A DNA stretch of 32,214 nt, taken from NCBI RefSeq assembly GCF_000379785.1, contig NZ_KB903685.1, forward strand, positions 1 through 32,214, given 5' to 3'. This DNA is from Gallibacterium anatis DSM 16844 = F 149 (lineage in GTDB: Bacteria > Pseudomonadota > Gammaproteobacteria > Enterobacterales > Pasteurellaceae). The position numbers and the translations under genes were made by a program. The notes under the pieces are model-generated. The model was given only the letters and a program-made list of their open reading frames with translations, was not told where the DNA came from and did not search any database. Positions 1-8,459 of the stretch are shown here, in pieces (the stretch's first letter is position 1; the number at the start of each line of letters is the position of its first letter).

Positions 1-356
1 GCCGCCACCGCTTTGTCAAACGCAGTCTTGACCGCTTTTGCAGTTGCAGCAAAGACAGATGAGTCTTGATTAACGCTATCTGTTAATTGCACAATACCAC
101 TTGTCGTTAAACTACCTTGCTCGATTTCATGCGTGTGTCCGTCGTTTACTACGAGATTAGTTGTGTCTTTCGTAATTTTTTTTGGTGTATTTTTCCCAAA
201 TAGCTCATTGATTTTCGCTTTCAGCCATTGCGTGCGATTTGCCAGCTGCTTTTGCGGTTTATTTGAGATACCGTCTTCACCGCCGACAACGGGGTCGCTT
301 TCTTCGATACGATAAATCTCATTTTCCCACTTATTTTCTTCTCTCAATCCTGCCAT
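1..356 (-). CDS. Phage tail fibre protein, N-terminal part (runs off window)
   Basis: The reading frame opens with MAGLREENKWENEIYRIEES at an ATG (354-356) preceded by AAGGAG. It is open for 118 codons to the window edge, so the C-terminus is missing. After an N-terminal segment of about 80 residues it contains the sequence LTTSGIVQLTDSV followed by SSVFAATAKAVKTAFD. This is the short collar/fibre repeat (Phage_fiber_2 type) found in P2 gpH-like and Mu gpS-like fibres. It should attach to the baseplate through its N-terminus, directly downstream of the gpI-like gene, and carry receptor-binding modules beyond the window. The function is well supported by motif and position; the receptor cannot be guessed. 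Confidence 0.85.
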   Translation of the reverse strand, partial: MAGLREENKWENEIYRIEESDPVVGGEDGISNKPQKQLANRTQWLKAKINELFGKNTPKKITKDTTNLVVNDGHTHEIEQGSLTTSGIVQLTDSVNQDSSVFAATAKAVKTAFDKAVA

Positions 357-378
357 GTTTGTCTCCTTTTTTTTATTT

Positions 379-948
379 TTAAATTGAGCCGTGGTTATAA
401 GCGCCGTTATAAGTAGCCCTGTTGTTATAAAGTAACGGCGCAGATTTATAATCTAAGATGCCGAGCACGCAGCGCGCCGGCGCATAGCCGCGCAAGACCT
501 TTTTAATTTCTTCTGCTTGATCACGCGTGATTGGTTTTGAGAGCTTAATGCCGTAATACGCCCACTTTTCTGCAGCCGGAATCGCAGCAACAGATTGATT
601 TGAGCTGTAATCACGTAAGATAAGCCCTTCATCAATTTCAATCTCGCCATAACCAAGTTTGCGCATTACTTCTCGAATGCTGTATGGCGTGCCTTTATAG
701 CGATGCAATTGCACGGCATTGTTGATTAATGCAGACTTAGATTGATCCGTTTCAGCGACAAACATTCCGTCATAGCCGGTCATGCTCCATTTTTCGGCGA
801 GCAGTGGCATCACTTCATCCGGTAACAACTCGACTAATGTCGTCATAATTTGACGTTTTTGCGTAAGATTAAGGCGCTTGCCGAGCTCGCATAACGCGAC
901 AAATTTATCACTTGCGGCAATAATGACCGGGTACTGTAAATTAGCCAT
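379..948 (-). CDS. I (P2-type): Baseplate/tail protein I (P2 gpI family)
   Basis: The protein is about 189 residues and begins MANLQYPVIIAASDKF. It has the P2 gpI layout: an N-terminal part (LLPDEVMPLLAEKWSMTGYDG) and a central LINNAVQLHRYKGTPYSIRE motif typical of Tail_P2_I, which joins the baseplate wedge to the fibre. I chose the ATG at 946-948. It overlaps the stop of the J-like gene (ATGGCTAA), whereas the longer ATG at 961-963 adds only five residues and has no ribosome site. It lies between baseplate J and the tail fibre, the conserved J-I-H order of P2-like tails. The C-terminus, with several Asn/Tyr residues, is less conserved. Confidence 0.9.
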   Translation of the reverse strand: MANLQYPVIIAASDKFVALCELGKRLNLTQKRQIMTTLVELLPDEVMPLLAEKWSMTGYDGMFVAETDQSKSALINNAVQLHRYKGTPYSIREVMRKLGYGEIEIDEGLILRDYSSNQSVAAIPAAEKWAYYGIKLSKPITRDQAEEIKKVLRGYAPARCVLGILDYKSAPLLYNNRATYNGAYNHGSI

Positions 949-2056
949 CCTGACGCACCCCATTTACATTAATTGTGGCTGACGTGCAGTTCGCCCATTC
1001 TGTGGCACTGACCACCATTTTCGCCGGCTGATTAATCACAACGTCATAAACCCCCTCAACACGTAACACTTGCATTAACGCACTTGGTACGACGTCCATC
1101 CCCAACTTTCTTGTACGAGTAGAGAGGTAATTCAGCAACGCATCTCTCGCTTGCGTTTTGACGATGTCCTCGCGATAGCCTTGCAATAATGTCAGTTCGG
1201 CAATGATTTGATATTCGCGCACTACGGGCGATTTAACGCTAACCACGTCGCACAATGGGCGACGTGTCTCGGCGGAGAGGTATTGCTTAATCTCATTTTT
1301 CAGGCGTTCATCCGGTACACCGGTGACGGTAAGTGGGTAAATATCGACTTTTCCGCCTGCTGGAGTAATCACAGCAACATCAACTATCGCTTGTGAGACG
1401 GAGCGCGTGTAATACTCATACGCTGCCACCGAACCACAAGTGTTAAAGGCTTCTGGTGCGGCTAAAATCCGCAAGCGATAAGCATCATCATCTTCCTCTT
1501 CAATGCCACCTGAGGTGATGTCAATATTGGTAACGGTAACCTCTTTGTCGGTGGCAAGTTTGCTTTTTAAGGTTTTAACACGTCCGATTTCCCAACCATT
1601 TCCAAGTATGCCAGTAACTGTCGCTTCCGCTTCAATTTCGACATAACTAATCAGTGGGGTAATCACGTCATCAGCAATCGTGGCAAAACTAAGTTGGTCA
1701 GTAACCGCTACGACTGTGCCTTTAGGAATTAAAATAGATTGATGCTCACCGGCAACACTAAAACGCAACACACAACGTGCCGCCTTATCACGCAAGCGAT
1801 AACAACCGAACGGCTCACCACATAAATCGAGGGCTAAGCCTGTGGCGTACTGAGGAAACGTCTGTAAAAAGGCTTCATTAATCCCTTTGCGGATTAACAA
1901 CTCACGATAGGCATAGGTTTGAATAATTGAGCGTTCAATATGCGCTGGCTGTAATGTTTTGCCAGTACGTTGTTCGTAGTCTGCAATCGCTTCCGCTAAG
2001 ATGACTTTGACATCATCCGCAATAATTTTAACATCCTCTCTTGCTTGACTAACCAT
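941..2056 (-). CDS. J: Baseplate protein J (Baseplate_J family, Mu gp47/P2 gpJ-like)
   Basis: The gene encodes 371 residues with an N-terminal region ending in REPFGCYRLRDKAA-like baseplate sequence (LALDLCGEPFGCYRLRDKAA). The middle carries the family's hallmark ITSGGIEEEDDDAYRLRIL segment, around residue 185-205. The length fits the P2 gpJ/Mu gp47 family, a wedge component of the contractile-tail baseplate that undergoes the hexagon-to-star change. The start has GAGGTG seven bases upstream and overlaps the stop of the gpW-like gene (ATGGTTAG), so translational coupling is likely. Family assignment is confident. Confidence 0.93.
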   Translation of the reverse strand: MVSQAREDVKIIADDVKVILAEAIADYEQRTGKTLQPAHIERSIIQTYAYRELLIRKGINEAFLQTFPQYATGLALDLCGEPFGCYRLRDKAARCVLRFSVAGEHQSILIPKGTVVAVTDQLSFATIADDVITPLISYVEIEAEATVTGILGNGWEIGRVKTLKSKLATDKEVTVTNIDITSGGIEEEDDDAYRLRILAAPEAFNTCGSVAAYEYYTRSVSQAIVDVAVITPAGGKVDIYPLTVTGVPDERLKNEIKQYLSAETRRPLCDVVSVKSPVVREYQIIAELTLLQGYREDIVKTQARDALLNYLSTRTRKLGMDVVPSALMQVLRVEGVYDVVINQPAKMVVSATEWANCTSATINVNGVRQDG

Positions 2057-2414
2057 AGTTCACCTCGGTTTTATAAATTTGTCGCTCCACGTCCTCACGT
2101 AAGCACCAGCGAATATCAAAGTAAAAGTGCGGTGCTTCGCCGGTAACATTGACGCTCTGCACCACAATCCGTGTTTCCCAGCGTTCTAACGCCGTCCAGA
2201 TTTCACGCACGATATTTGGCACAGCCACATCAAACGGCTGGTCGATGTAGTCAAAATGATTGCTACCAAACTCGGGGCGCAAAATATCGCTGCCCTTTCG
2301 GGTAGCCAAAATATTGCTGATACATTGGTGGATATCGTTTTCACCGGTAATGGCGATGTTATCACCAAGTTCCGGCGAGAGTTGCCAATGGATATGGGTA
2401 ATTTGTGTCTTCAT
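2049..2414 (-). CDS. W: Baseplate wedge protein W (GPW/gp25 family)
   Basis: A protein of 121 residues with DIHQCISNILATRKGSDILR and RPEFGSNHFDYIDQP, the core of the GPW_gp25 family (P2 gpW, T4 gp25, Mu gp46). These proteins have lysozyme-like folds and form the inner wedge that attaches the sheath to the baseplate. The gene lies directly after the spike protein V, as in P2. It is the first gene behind the leftmost copy of the late-promoter box (2445-2470). Its -10-like hexamer lies in the loop of a hairpin ending one base before the ATG, so a transcript from that promoter would be almost leaderless. Otherwise only AGGG close to the ATG serves as a possible ribosome site. Confidence 0.93.
   Translation of the reverse strand: MKTQITHIHWQLSPELGDNIAITGENDIHQCISNILATRKGSDILRPEFGSNHFDYIDQPFDVAVPNIVREIWTALERWETRIVVQSVNVTGEAPHFYFDIRWCLREDVERQIYKTEVNYG
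2125..2133 (+). other. DNA uptake signal core (Haemophilus type)
   Basis: The nine bases AAGTGCGGT match the core of the Haemophilus influenzae type uptake signal. The copy lies inside the gpW-like gene. It supports a Pasteurellaceae host, but phage DNA is not expected to be enriched in it, so chance is possible. Confidence 0.5.
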
Positions 2415-2415
2415 A

Positions 2416-2470
2416 GCCCTGAGAATACAGGGCGGAGAGAAAAATTGATTTTAAAGGGCTTTAAAGATTT
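2416..2470 (-). promoter_or_regulatory. Late promoter copy 1 (upstream of W): dyad box, -10 and start-site hairpin
   Basis: The 26-bp box at 2445-2470 contains TTTAAAGGGCTTTAAA. Read leftward, TATTCT (2422-2427) begins 31 bases from the dyad centre, exactly as in the other three copies. GCCCTG (2428-2433 on the minus strand is its partner CAGGGC's complement) and the arm at 2416-2421 form a perfect 6-bp stem whose loop is the -10 hexamer. The predicted start, about 2415-2416, leaves almost no leader. No -35 hexamer is obvious, as expected for an activator-dependent Mu-type late promoter. The box overlaps the 3' end of gene V. Confidence 0.7.
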
Positions 2471-2984
2471 ATGCTGGCTTGCCGGTCTTAGACGGCCCAC
2501 TAGCAACATTGACGTGAACGTGGTTTTTAAGGCTAATGCCATCAGCAATGACATCACCGCCATTTACGGTAATAGTGCCGCTGTTAACATCAATATTGCA
2601 GTTATTCACAATCACTTTGCCGCTGGTGTGGATAGTGAGGTTGCCGGTTTTACGGTTATGCTCAATGGTGGTGCCGTTGCTAAAATTTTTAAGCCAAATA
2701 TCATTACTTGATGCCGGTGCCGGGTCTTGATTATTGTAAATCGTCCCCAGTACACAACCGCCTTCACCACGAGCATCGAGCAAAATAGCCACCAATTCAC
2801 CCACATCAGGCAAACAATAAAACTGATTACCGCCGGCATTCGGTGTTAAAAACGACAACCACGCCGTTTCAAAATCTTCCAGTGCTGGAATTGTCGCTTT
2901 AATTTTATGTCGTTTAGCATCCACTTGCGAGACAATGCCTTCTTGATAAGTCGCTGCAAAATTATGGGTTGGTGCTTGCGTCAT
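2469..2984 (-). CDS. V: Baseplate spike protein V (P2 gpV/Mu gp45 family)
   Basis: The protein has 171 residues. An N-terminal OB-like domain (residues 15-85, ending in GCVLGTIYNNQDPAP) is followed by a Gly/Asn/Val-rich beta-helix (TTIEHNRKTGNLTIHTSGKV). Near the C-terminus is HVHVN (His155-x-His157), the HxH motif by which P2 and Mu spikes bind an iron ion at the tip. It forms the trimeric membrane-piercing needle under the baseplate. GAGGAG lies seven bases before the ATG, and the gene overlaps the end of the D-like gene by 23 bases. Length and motif make this a confident call. Confidence 0.93.
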   Translation of the reverse strand: MTQAPTHNFAATYQEGIVSQVDAKRHKIKATIPALEDFETAWLSFLTPNAGGNQFYCLPDVGELVAILLDARGEGGCVLGTIYNNQDPAPASSNDIWLKNFSNGTTIEHNRKTGNLTIHTSGKVIVNNCNIDVNSGTITVNGGDVIADGISLKNHVHVNVASGPSKTGKPA

Positions 2985-4023
2985 TTGCTATCTCCTCAAT
3001 AAATTCTAACATTCGGATTTCAAGACTAGTGGTATAGCCGTTTGAACGGGTAAAGCTATGATGTGCGGATTTAATCAAATACTTGCCGCTAAACATCCCC
3101 ATTTGTGTCAGCATAATGGTATTACCGGCGACCAGCTTCGGATTACCGATAACAGTAATATCGCCAGCTTGTTGATCATCATTTTGCTGATGCAATGCGG
3201 CTTCTGCTCGTGCATTTATCTGTTCTTGACTCTCGCCTCGTGTTACCACTTTTAATGTATCTTCATTGCTAGCTTTCGCTTGTTTTTTGTTCGGACGTTT
3301 GCTTTTAGTCTGCCGTTCGGCTTTTATTGTTTTTTTCTCATCGGTATTAAAACCGGCAATCTCAACCTTTTTTACTGTATCTTTTATACGGTCACGCAAG
3401 CGGATGGAAAGTGTTTGCGTTAAATCTAGCATCGCTACCGGCGCACGTTGTTCAAGACTTTGCATCGTGGTAAATACTAACGTTTTGCCGACAATCTTAA
3501 AGCTATGGTTATACTCGTGAGCTAATCGGGTTAAAAACTCAACATCACGCTCCTGATATTGGGTAACACGTTTAATCGGGATGTTGGCGACCGTGCCGGT
3601 CACGTTCAGTTTTAAGCGTCTTGCCACCTCACGCACAATCGCCGCTAAGGTGGTATTTTCGTACGCTTTCGGTTTTAAGGTGCGGTTAGCTTTGCTGATA
3701 CCGGTGCTTAACGCCCGTAACGTTACCACCGTACCGCTTTGGCGGTCATATGACCACTCAATCTCATCAATTTCAAACGCCCCTAAATTGACCAGTGGTG
3801 CGCCAACATAGCCAAGCAATAAGCGTAATTCATCGCCCTGCGTCGGAAACCAGTTGCGGATCCATTTACCCTCAATATCCTCAAAGGTCACCTGTAATTC
3901 ATCGGATTGGTCGGCGAGGTAGTCAGTATAAGTCAGTTCTTTTAAATAGGGCTTAACATCCGTTGTGATGTTACTTTTGCCATAAAAAAGTTGAAAGTCG
4001 GGCTGACTGACGGTTAAATTCAT
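2962..4023 (-). CDS. D: Tail protein D (P2 gpD / late control D family, baseplate hub)
   Basis: The protein has 353 residues from MNLTVSQPDFQLFYG. It shows the gpD core: QDELRLLLGYVG-like and ITDYLADQSDELQVTFED segments near residue 35-55 (read here as YTDYLADQSDELQVTFED), then YQERDVEFLTRLAHEYN around residue 160. That last block is shared with P2 gpD, T4 gp27 and Mu gp44-type hubs. I chose the ATG at 4021-4023, which has AGGAGG upstream and overlaps the X gene stop (ATGA); the upstream ATG adds six residues with no ribosome site. The hub connects tube, spike V and wedge. A Lys/Arg-rich stretch (KAERQTKSKRPNKKQAKA) in the middle is probably a loop. Confidence 0.92.
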   Translation of the reverse strand: MNLTVSQPDFQLFYGKSNITTDVKPYLKELTYTDYLADQSDELQVTFEDIEGKWIRNWFPTQGDELRLLLGYVGAPLVNLGAFEIDEIEWSYDRQSGTVVTLRALSTGISKANRTLKPKAYENTTLAAIVREVARRLKLNVTGTVANIPIKRVTQYQERDVEFLTRLAHEYNHSFKIVGKTLVFTTMQSLEQRAPVAMLDLTQTLSIRLRDRIKDTVKKVEIAGFNTDEKKTIKAERQTKSKRPNKKQAKASNEDTLKVVTRGESQEQINARAEAALHQQNDDQQAGDITVIGNPKLVAGNTIMLTQMGMFSGKYLIKSAHHSFTRSNGYTTSLEIRMLEFIEEIANDASTNP

Positions 4024-4244
4024 TCTGCCTCCTGTATCCACGGCGGTAAATCAGCTTGTGAATCGGTTTTCACATGAATAATTGGCACATACAAAACCTC
4101 ACCGCGCGGCAACACCTCGCAAAATGAGAGATGTGGGTTAGCGTTAATTAAGCGATTGATTTCGCCGACATCGCCGTAATAGCGATAAGCCAATAAATCC
4201 CAACGCTCACCCTCACTAATCGTGTGCTGAATTACTTTATTCAT
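4020..4244 (-). CDS. X: Tail protein X (P2 gpX family, LysM-like)
   Basis: A protein of 74 residues beginning MNKVIQHTISEGERWDLLAY. The YRYYGDVGEINRLINANP stretch and the closing GEVLYVPI have the LysM-like pattern of P2 gpX. I chose the ATG at 4242-4244, which overlaps the end of the U-like gene (ATGAATAA) with GAGGTG upstream; an upstream start would add eleven unlikely residues inside gene U. In P2-type tails X sits between U and D and is thought to bind peptidoglycan or the tail hub. Confidence 0.92.
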   Translation of the reverse strand: MNKVIQHTISEGERWDLLAYRYYGDVGEINRLINANPHLSFCEVLPRGEVLYVPIIHVKTDSQADLPPWIQEAE

Positions 4245-5166
4245 CGCGCACCTCGTTATTATCTTCACGTAACACAATCCACGCCGTCATTTGCGTAACC
4301 GGCTCGCCAAGCCGTTCAAGCACAGCATCACAATTATCTAGCGCTTTTACCCCAACATCGAACCATTCACTCAATTCACTGTCGTTTAAACCTTGCTTAA
4401 ACGCACTTTCAAAGACGTTTAAATTGTCGGCAATCTCGGCTATATCGCGCATAAAATAGGTGGTACCGCTTATACCTTGTGTCAGCAGTTTAAAACTGTC
4501 GCTCAAACCTAACATCTCACCTAATGGCGTTAAGGCGCCACCAACACGTTCAATCACTGCCGGCAACTGTGCCAACGCACTTGCCGGATCAGCGGCTAAT
4601 GTTTTGATCAATGTTGTTGCATTACGCACATCATTAATCACCCGTTTGGTCTGCTGATAGAGCTGCACCCCTTTTGTCACTAAGGTTTTAGTTTGATTAA
4701 TCGCTTTCACCGCACCAGCAGGCAACAATGCCCCGATAGGTGAATTTGCCCCGAATTGCAACGCCAAACCGAGAATATCTTGTCCCTGTTCCCCGACAAA
4801 CTCTCGTAAGGTCACTGATACTTCACGTGCCAGTGTATTGCCGAGCGCATCGCTGTACAGAGCTTGGCTTTGTATATCGACAATGACAAAATAACCTTTA
4901 AACTGATTAAAACCGATCACTAATGCCAACGCTTGTTGATTTTCCTTGGCTAAAATCAACTCCTGATAACGCCCATCGACCGAGCCAAGCATATAGTGCA
5001 GATTAAGATTTAATGTGAGTTCAGTCAGTTCATTACCGATAGCTTGCAAACGTGGACGACCGCTTAGCACATCGTGTTGGGCATAGGTCGCACTGTGTTT
5101 TTCATCCAACGCTGTCGGTGCATTTAACAAATCAAAGGCGATATGCCCTAATAACGCATAACTCAT
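4237..5166 (-). CDS. U: Tail protein U (P2 gpU family) with long C-terminal extension
   Basis: The first roughly 135 residues (MSYALLGHIAFDLLNAPTAL, SGRPRLQAIGNELTELTLNL, GYFVIVDIQ) match the P2 gpU family, a tail completion or terminator protein. The family is usually about 150-160 residues, while this protein has 309. Residues 145-309 are mostly helical (VTKGVQLYQQTKRVINDVRN, ALAQLPAVIERVGGALTPLG) and I do not recognise them. Similar extended U proteins occur in other Mu-like phages with P2-like tails. GGAGGG precedes the start, which abuts the tape-measure stop. The U-X-D order supports the assignment; the role of the extension is open. Confidence 0.85.
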   Translation of the reverse strand: MSYALLGHIAFDLLNAPTALDEKHSATYAQHDVLSGRPRLQAIGNELTELTLNLNLHYMLGSVDGRYQELILAKENQQALALVIGFNQFKGYFVIVDIQSQALYSDALGNTLAREVSVTLREFVGEQGQDILGLALQFGANSPIGALLPAGAVKAINQTKTLVTKGVQLYQQTKRVINDVRNATTLIKTLAADPASALAQLPAVIERVGGALTPLGEMLGLSDSFKLLTQGISGTTYFMRDIAEIADNLNVFESAFKQGLNDSELSEWFDVGVKALDNCDAVLERLGEPVTQMTAWIVLREDNNEVRDE

Positions 5167-8100
5167 TAGTAAGCCCTCCGCATTTTTTGATCTACGACAC
5201 GATTAATCAGCTGTTCAAACTCGCGCAAGCTCATCTGTAAACCTTGCTGTACTTGTTCAATTACGCCTTGCCCAGACGCACCATTGACATTAATGGTTGG
5301 ATTAAAATTAACAACTATTCCATCGCGTGGCTGCGGTGCTGCATGCGCATTTTGTGCTTGCATTGTGTGCTGCAATGACTCGTATTGTGTATTTGTAGTT
5401 TGTTTTTGCGCAAAGTTAGCTACCACTGGTTTTTCTGTTTGTGGTTTCGGCAAGACTGTCGCAGATGCAATGTCTTTAATACCACGCCACATCTGAGCGA
5501 AGAGTGATGTTGAGATGATAGCAGGTGTCGCTTGTTTTTGTGCCAAAACTGTCGGTGCCGGCAGATTCACAACCGGTTTTTGTGACACTATTGGCTTCAT
5601 TGCTTGTACTGTTTTTGCGTGTGGTGTGTGCGACTTAGCTATTTTTTGTTTTTGTGATGACTGACGACGCAAATGTGCCGGTAAATAAGCCGCTGTCAGC
5701 GCAGCAGTGGCGTTATCTGCGGCACGACGATTCACGCCACGAGGACGTTGTCTTGTGGCTTTGGTTACCTTTGTCGGCACAGTAACCACCGGTTTAAGCT
5801 GCGGCGTTATCTTAACCAATGTCTGTGCAGTATCCACTACCGGCGTAGTTGGCTTAAGTTTAGGCGTTGCAGCGACCAATGTGTGCGCTGTATCTGCCAC
5901 CGAGGTAGTTGGCTTGAGTTTTGGCGTCGCGCTGGTCAAGGTACGTGCAGTGTCAATCACCGGTGCAGTCAAGGTCTGTGGCATCGCTTGCTGCATTTTT
6001 TCACCCATACCACTCACCGCATTAGCGACTTTCATCGCTGATTTTGCTACTCCGATGACTAAGCCATCCACCGTGTTTTCACCGTAACCCATAAATACAC
6101 GGCTCGGGCTGTGGATACCTAATTTTTTCGCAAACCAATTTTTGACGCTGTCGCCGAGTGCACTCACCGTCTGTTTTGCGCTATCCCACGCCCGATTGAT
6201 GCCGTTCACCAAGCCGTTAATAAGGTTTTTACCAAATTCGGTAAAATTATTAGGTAAATCGACACCAAACCACGACAACACGCCGGCAAAGACTTTGTAA
6301 AATAAGCCGAGCGGTGACCAGTTAAGGATAGTGGCGGTAATGTTGCCAATCCCCGAGTGAAAAAAGGCGTTGATGTTATCCCAAATCCCACTAAACCACG
6401 CCGCCGCTTGCGACCAAATGCCGCTAATCCACGTCCACGCTGCATTAAATTTAAGTTTTACCCAATCCCACAGCTGTCCGAAAAAGGCTTTGATTGGTGC
6501 CCAGTAGCGGTAAATTAGGTAGGCGGCAAGCGCGATACCAGTAATGGCAAGCCCAATCGGATTAGTGAGCATTGCGCGCCCTAAAAAGAACAGTGCTTTG
6601 CCGGCGAGCATTATGCCTTTAAACAATGCGCCCATTAACACTTGTGCTAATTTAGTCGCGACAAGCACCGTCTTGCCAATAAATCCAGCGAGTGCGATAA
6701 AGCTGCGCCCCACAAACGAGAGCACTAAGCCACCAAGTCGCAGTAAACTGCTGCCCAAAAACAAAACGGCTTGCGTTGCTGCCTTTATCCCCACAAGCAA
6801 TTTCCCGCCAAAAATCGAGCCTAGCTGCAACAATAGCGGCAAATTAAAGCGCACAAGTTTAGTTAACAGCATAACCCCCGAATTTACGCCAGCGATAATG
6901 CCTTTGCCTGCAGTAAAGACGGCTAATACCCCGCTAAAAGCGCCATTTAACGCTAAGATAGCGGCAACACCTGCACCAATCCCAACGCTTCCTTGTACAA
7001 TAACGGCGACCAATTCTTGATGCTGTGCAATCCAATCGGTAATGCTATAGATAAGCGGACGGATTTTATTGATGACCTTATTGATAATGGGCAAAAATTG
7101 GCTACCAATGTTGATAGCAATTTCGGTAAAGCTATTTTTAAGCAGTTTCAGACTATTTTCGGTAGTCGCCGCGCGGGCAGCAAATTCACGCTCCATTGAA
7201 CCAAGATATTTCGGTTTGCCTTTTTCATCGGTCTGCTGCAAGGTTTTTAAGCTATCTTCCAACACATTGACATTACCAGCTAAGACAGCAACATCGTCAG
7301 CATATTCAAGCCCAAATAAATCAACCAAAATGCCCATTTGCTTTTCTTTAGGCATATGCTGGATTTTTTTCAAAAAACCGACTAAGGCTTGCTCGCCATT
7401 TTTAGCAATATCTGCTTTTAATTGCTTTGCGCTAACGCCCACACTAGCTAACGCTGCCTGAAATTTCTTACCGCCCTTGTCGGCAGTCATCAATTTGGTC
7501 AACATACCATTGATTGCGGTACCAGCGACTTCCGGTGCTTTACCCAAAGAAATAAAACTGTTTGCTAACGCCGCTGCCGCATTTTCGGTTAAGCCAAATT
7601 GCTTAGCCACACCACCAATTCGACCAAGTGTACTAACAATATCGCTGGCTTTGGCTGGACTGGAGTTTGACAATTCGTTGATAGCATCACCTAATTTTCC
7701 AATTTCCTTAATCGGAATTTTATACACGTTCGCTAGTTTTGCCATTGCATCGCCACTGTCTTCAGCGGACATATCAAAGGCAACCGACATCTTAGCAATC
7801 GTCGTGGTAAATTCTTTTAAATCCTCTTCAGCTACACCAAGCTGCCCACCAGAGGCGGTAATGGCGGCAAGCTCTTCGGATGTCATTGGTAACGTGCGAG
7901 TAAGTTCTAAGATATCTTTTGAGAGGTTTTTAAATCCTTCAGGCGTTTTAAAATCAACGACTTTCTTAACATCTGCCATTGCACTTTCAAAGGCAATCGC
8001 TGGCTTTGAGGCAGCAAGCACTGTCGAACTTAATGCAGATAAGGTAGAAGCAGCGCTACCTAGACTAATCCCTGCCTGTGTTGCCAACGCTGTTAGCTTA

Positions 8101-8222
8101 TTTTTGGTAGATAGTGTGTTGTCGCGAAAGAGTTTAAGGCTATTAGAGAGTGATTTAATCCCCCTTACTGCACCAGTAACAGACGCACCAATGATTAAAG
8201 ATATTGCTAAATTCGATCCCAT
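5166..8222 (-). CDS. Tail tape measure protein (TP901-type)
   Basis: The protein has 1018 residues. The N-terminal 350 form the TP901-type tape-measure domain (SGGQLGVAEEDLKEFTTTIA, GLTENAAAALANSFISLGKA, GTAINGMLTKLMT). A strongly hydrophobic middle (residues about 395-600) contains several possible membrane helices. A Trp-rich part (WAPIKAFFGQLWDWVKLKF, WISGIWSQAAAWFSGIWDNI) and HSPSRVFMGYGENTVDGLVIG follow; the latter motif is common in phage tape measures. Residues about 750-815 hold three 20-residue repeats. It sets tail length and probably helps form the DNA channel. The ribosome site AAAGGGA is about nine bases from the ATG. A small plus-strand gene starts only 39 bp away, divergently. 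Confidence 0.93.
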   Translation of the reverse strand: MGSNLAISLIIGASVTGAVRGIKSLSNSLKLFRDNTLSTKNKLTALATQAGISLGSAASTLSALSSTVLAASKPAIAFESAMADVKKVVDFKTPEGFKNLSKDILELTRTLPMTSEELAAITASGGQLGVAEEDLKEFTTTIAKMSVAFDMSAEDSGDAMAKLANVYKIPIKEIGKLGDAINELSNSSPAKASDIVSTLGRIGGVAKQFGLTENAAAALANSFISLGKAPEVAGTAINGMLTKLMTADKGGKKFQAALASVGVSAKQLKADIAKNGEQALVGFLKKIQHMPKEKQMGILVDLFGLEYADDVAVLAGNVNVLEDSLKTLQQTDEKGKPKYLGSMEREFAARAATTENSLKLLKNSFTEIAINIGSQFLPIINKVINKIRPLIYSITDWIAQHQELVAVIVQGSVGIGAGVAAILALNGAFSGVLAVFTAGKGIIAGVNSGVMLLTKLVRFNLPLLLQLGSIFGGKLLVGIKAATQAVLFLGSSLLRLGGLVLSFVGRSFIALAGFIGKTVLVATKLAQVLMGALFKGIMLAGKALFFLGRAMLTNPIGLAITGIALAAYLIYRYWAPIKAFFGQLWDWVKLKFNAAWTWISGIWSQAAAWFSGIWDNINAFFHSGIGNITATILNWSPLGLFYKVFAGVLSWFGVDLPNNFTEFGKNLINGLVNGINRAWDSAKQTVSALGDSVKNWFAKKLGIHSPSRVFMGYGENTVDGLVIGVAKSAMKVANAVSGMGEKMQQAMPQTLTAPVIDTARTLTSATPKLKPTTSVADTAHTLVAATPKLKPTTPVVDTAQTLVKITPQLKPVVTVPTKVTKATRQRPRGVNRRAADNATAALTAAYLPAHLRRQSSQKQKIAKSHTPHAKTVQAMKPIVSQKPVVNLPAPTVLAQKQATPAIISTSLFAQMWRGIKDIASATVLPKPQTEKPVVANFAQKQTTNTQYESLQHTMQAQNAHAAPQPRDGIVVNFNPTINVNGASGQGVIEQVQQGLQMSLREFEQLINRVVDQKMRRAY
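5780..5962. repeat. Three tandem 60-bp repeats within the tape-measure gene
   Basis: Three consecutive units encode DTARTLTSATPKLKPTT, DTAHTLVAATPKLKPTT and DTAQTLVKITPQLKPVV. Each is 20 residues (60 bp), with the DNA also similar between units. They form a Pro/Lys/Thr-rich linker between the GENTVDGL motif and the C-terminal region. Copy number is likely to vary between related phages, which would alter the linker and perhaps tail length. Confidence 0.85.
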
Positions 8223-8232
8223 AAGTTATAGT
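8204..8232 (+). promoter_or_regulatory. Sigma70-like promoter for the plus-strand membrane protein gene
   Basis: TTGCTA (8204-8209) and TATAGT (8227-8232) are separated by exactly 17 bp, pointing rightward. They lie inside the start of the tape-measure gene, about 30 bp before the small plus-strand ORF. The fit to consensus is good, but it has not been tested. Confidence 0.6.
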
Positions 8233-8261
8233 CCCTTTATTAGGTTTATGAGGAGGTAGTG

Positions 8262-8459
8262 ATGAAAATTATTTTTGAAATGGTTTCAACTGCGATCATT
8301 ACAGTAATCGCACTGTCTGCCTTTTTTATTGTTAGCATTTTAGGTGGTATGATTTACACCACCTATCCAATCACAACCACCGTAATTGGGGTTATTTCGG
8401 CTATCTTGTTTGTACTTTGGCTTATTGGCACTGTGTTTAACCGTAAAGCCGCTAAATAG
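8262..8459 (+). CDS. Small two-helix membrane protein, antisense to the late operon (moron candidate)
   Basis: A protein of 65 residues, MKIIFEMVSTAIITVIALSA onward. It has two strongly hydrophobic segments (about residues 7-33 and 39-60) and a basic end (NRKAAK). AGGAGG (8251-8256) lies five bases before the ATG at 8262; a GTG one codon earlier is less well spaced. It is transcribed rightward, against every neighbour, from its own promoter at 8204-8232. It ends in a hairpin shared with the opposing chaperone extension. Own promoter, strong ribosome site and terminator suggest a gene expressed in the lysogen, possibly altering the envelope or excluding other phages. The protein is not one I recognise, and that function is inference from context. 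Confidence 0.75.
   Translation: MKIIFEMVSTAIITVIALSAFFIVSILGGMIYTTYPITTTVIGVISAILFVLWLIGTVFNRKAAK

Noticed and set aside
2256-2711. Plus-strand frame of 151 codons opposite genes W and V
   Set aside because: It is antisense to two recognised baseplate genes and crosses the late-promoter box; no promoter or ribosome site.
7477-8259. Plus-strand open frame of 260 codons
   Set aside because: It lies fully opposite the well-supported tape-measure gene, has a low-complexity Ala/Ser/Leu composition and no ribosome site; it is a shadow frame.
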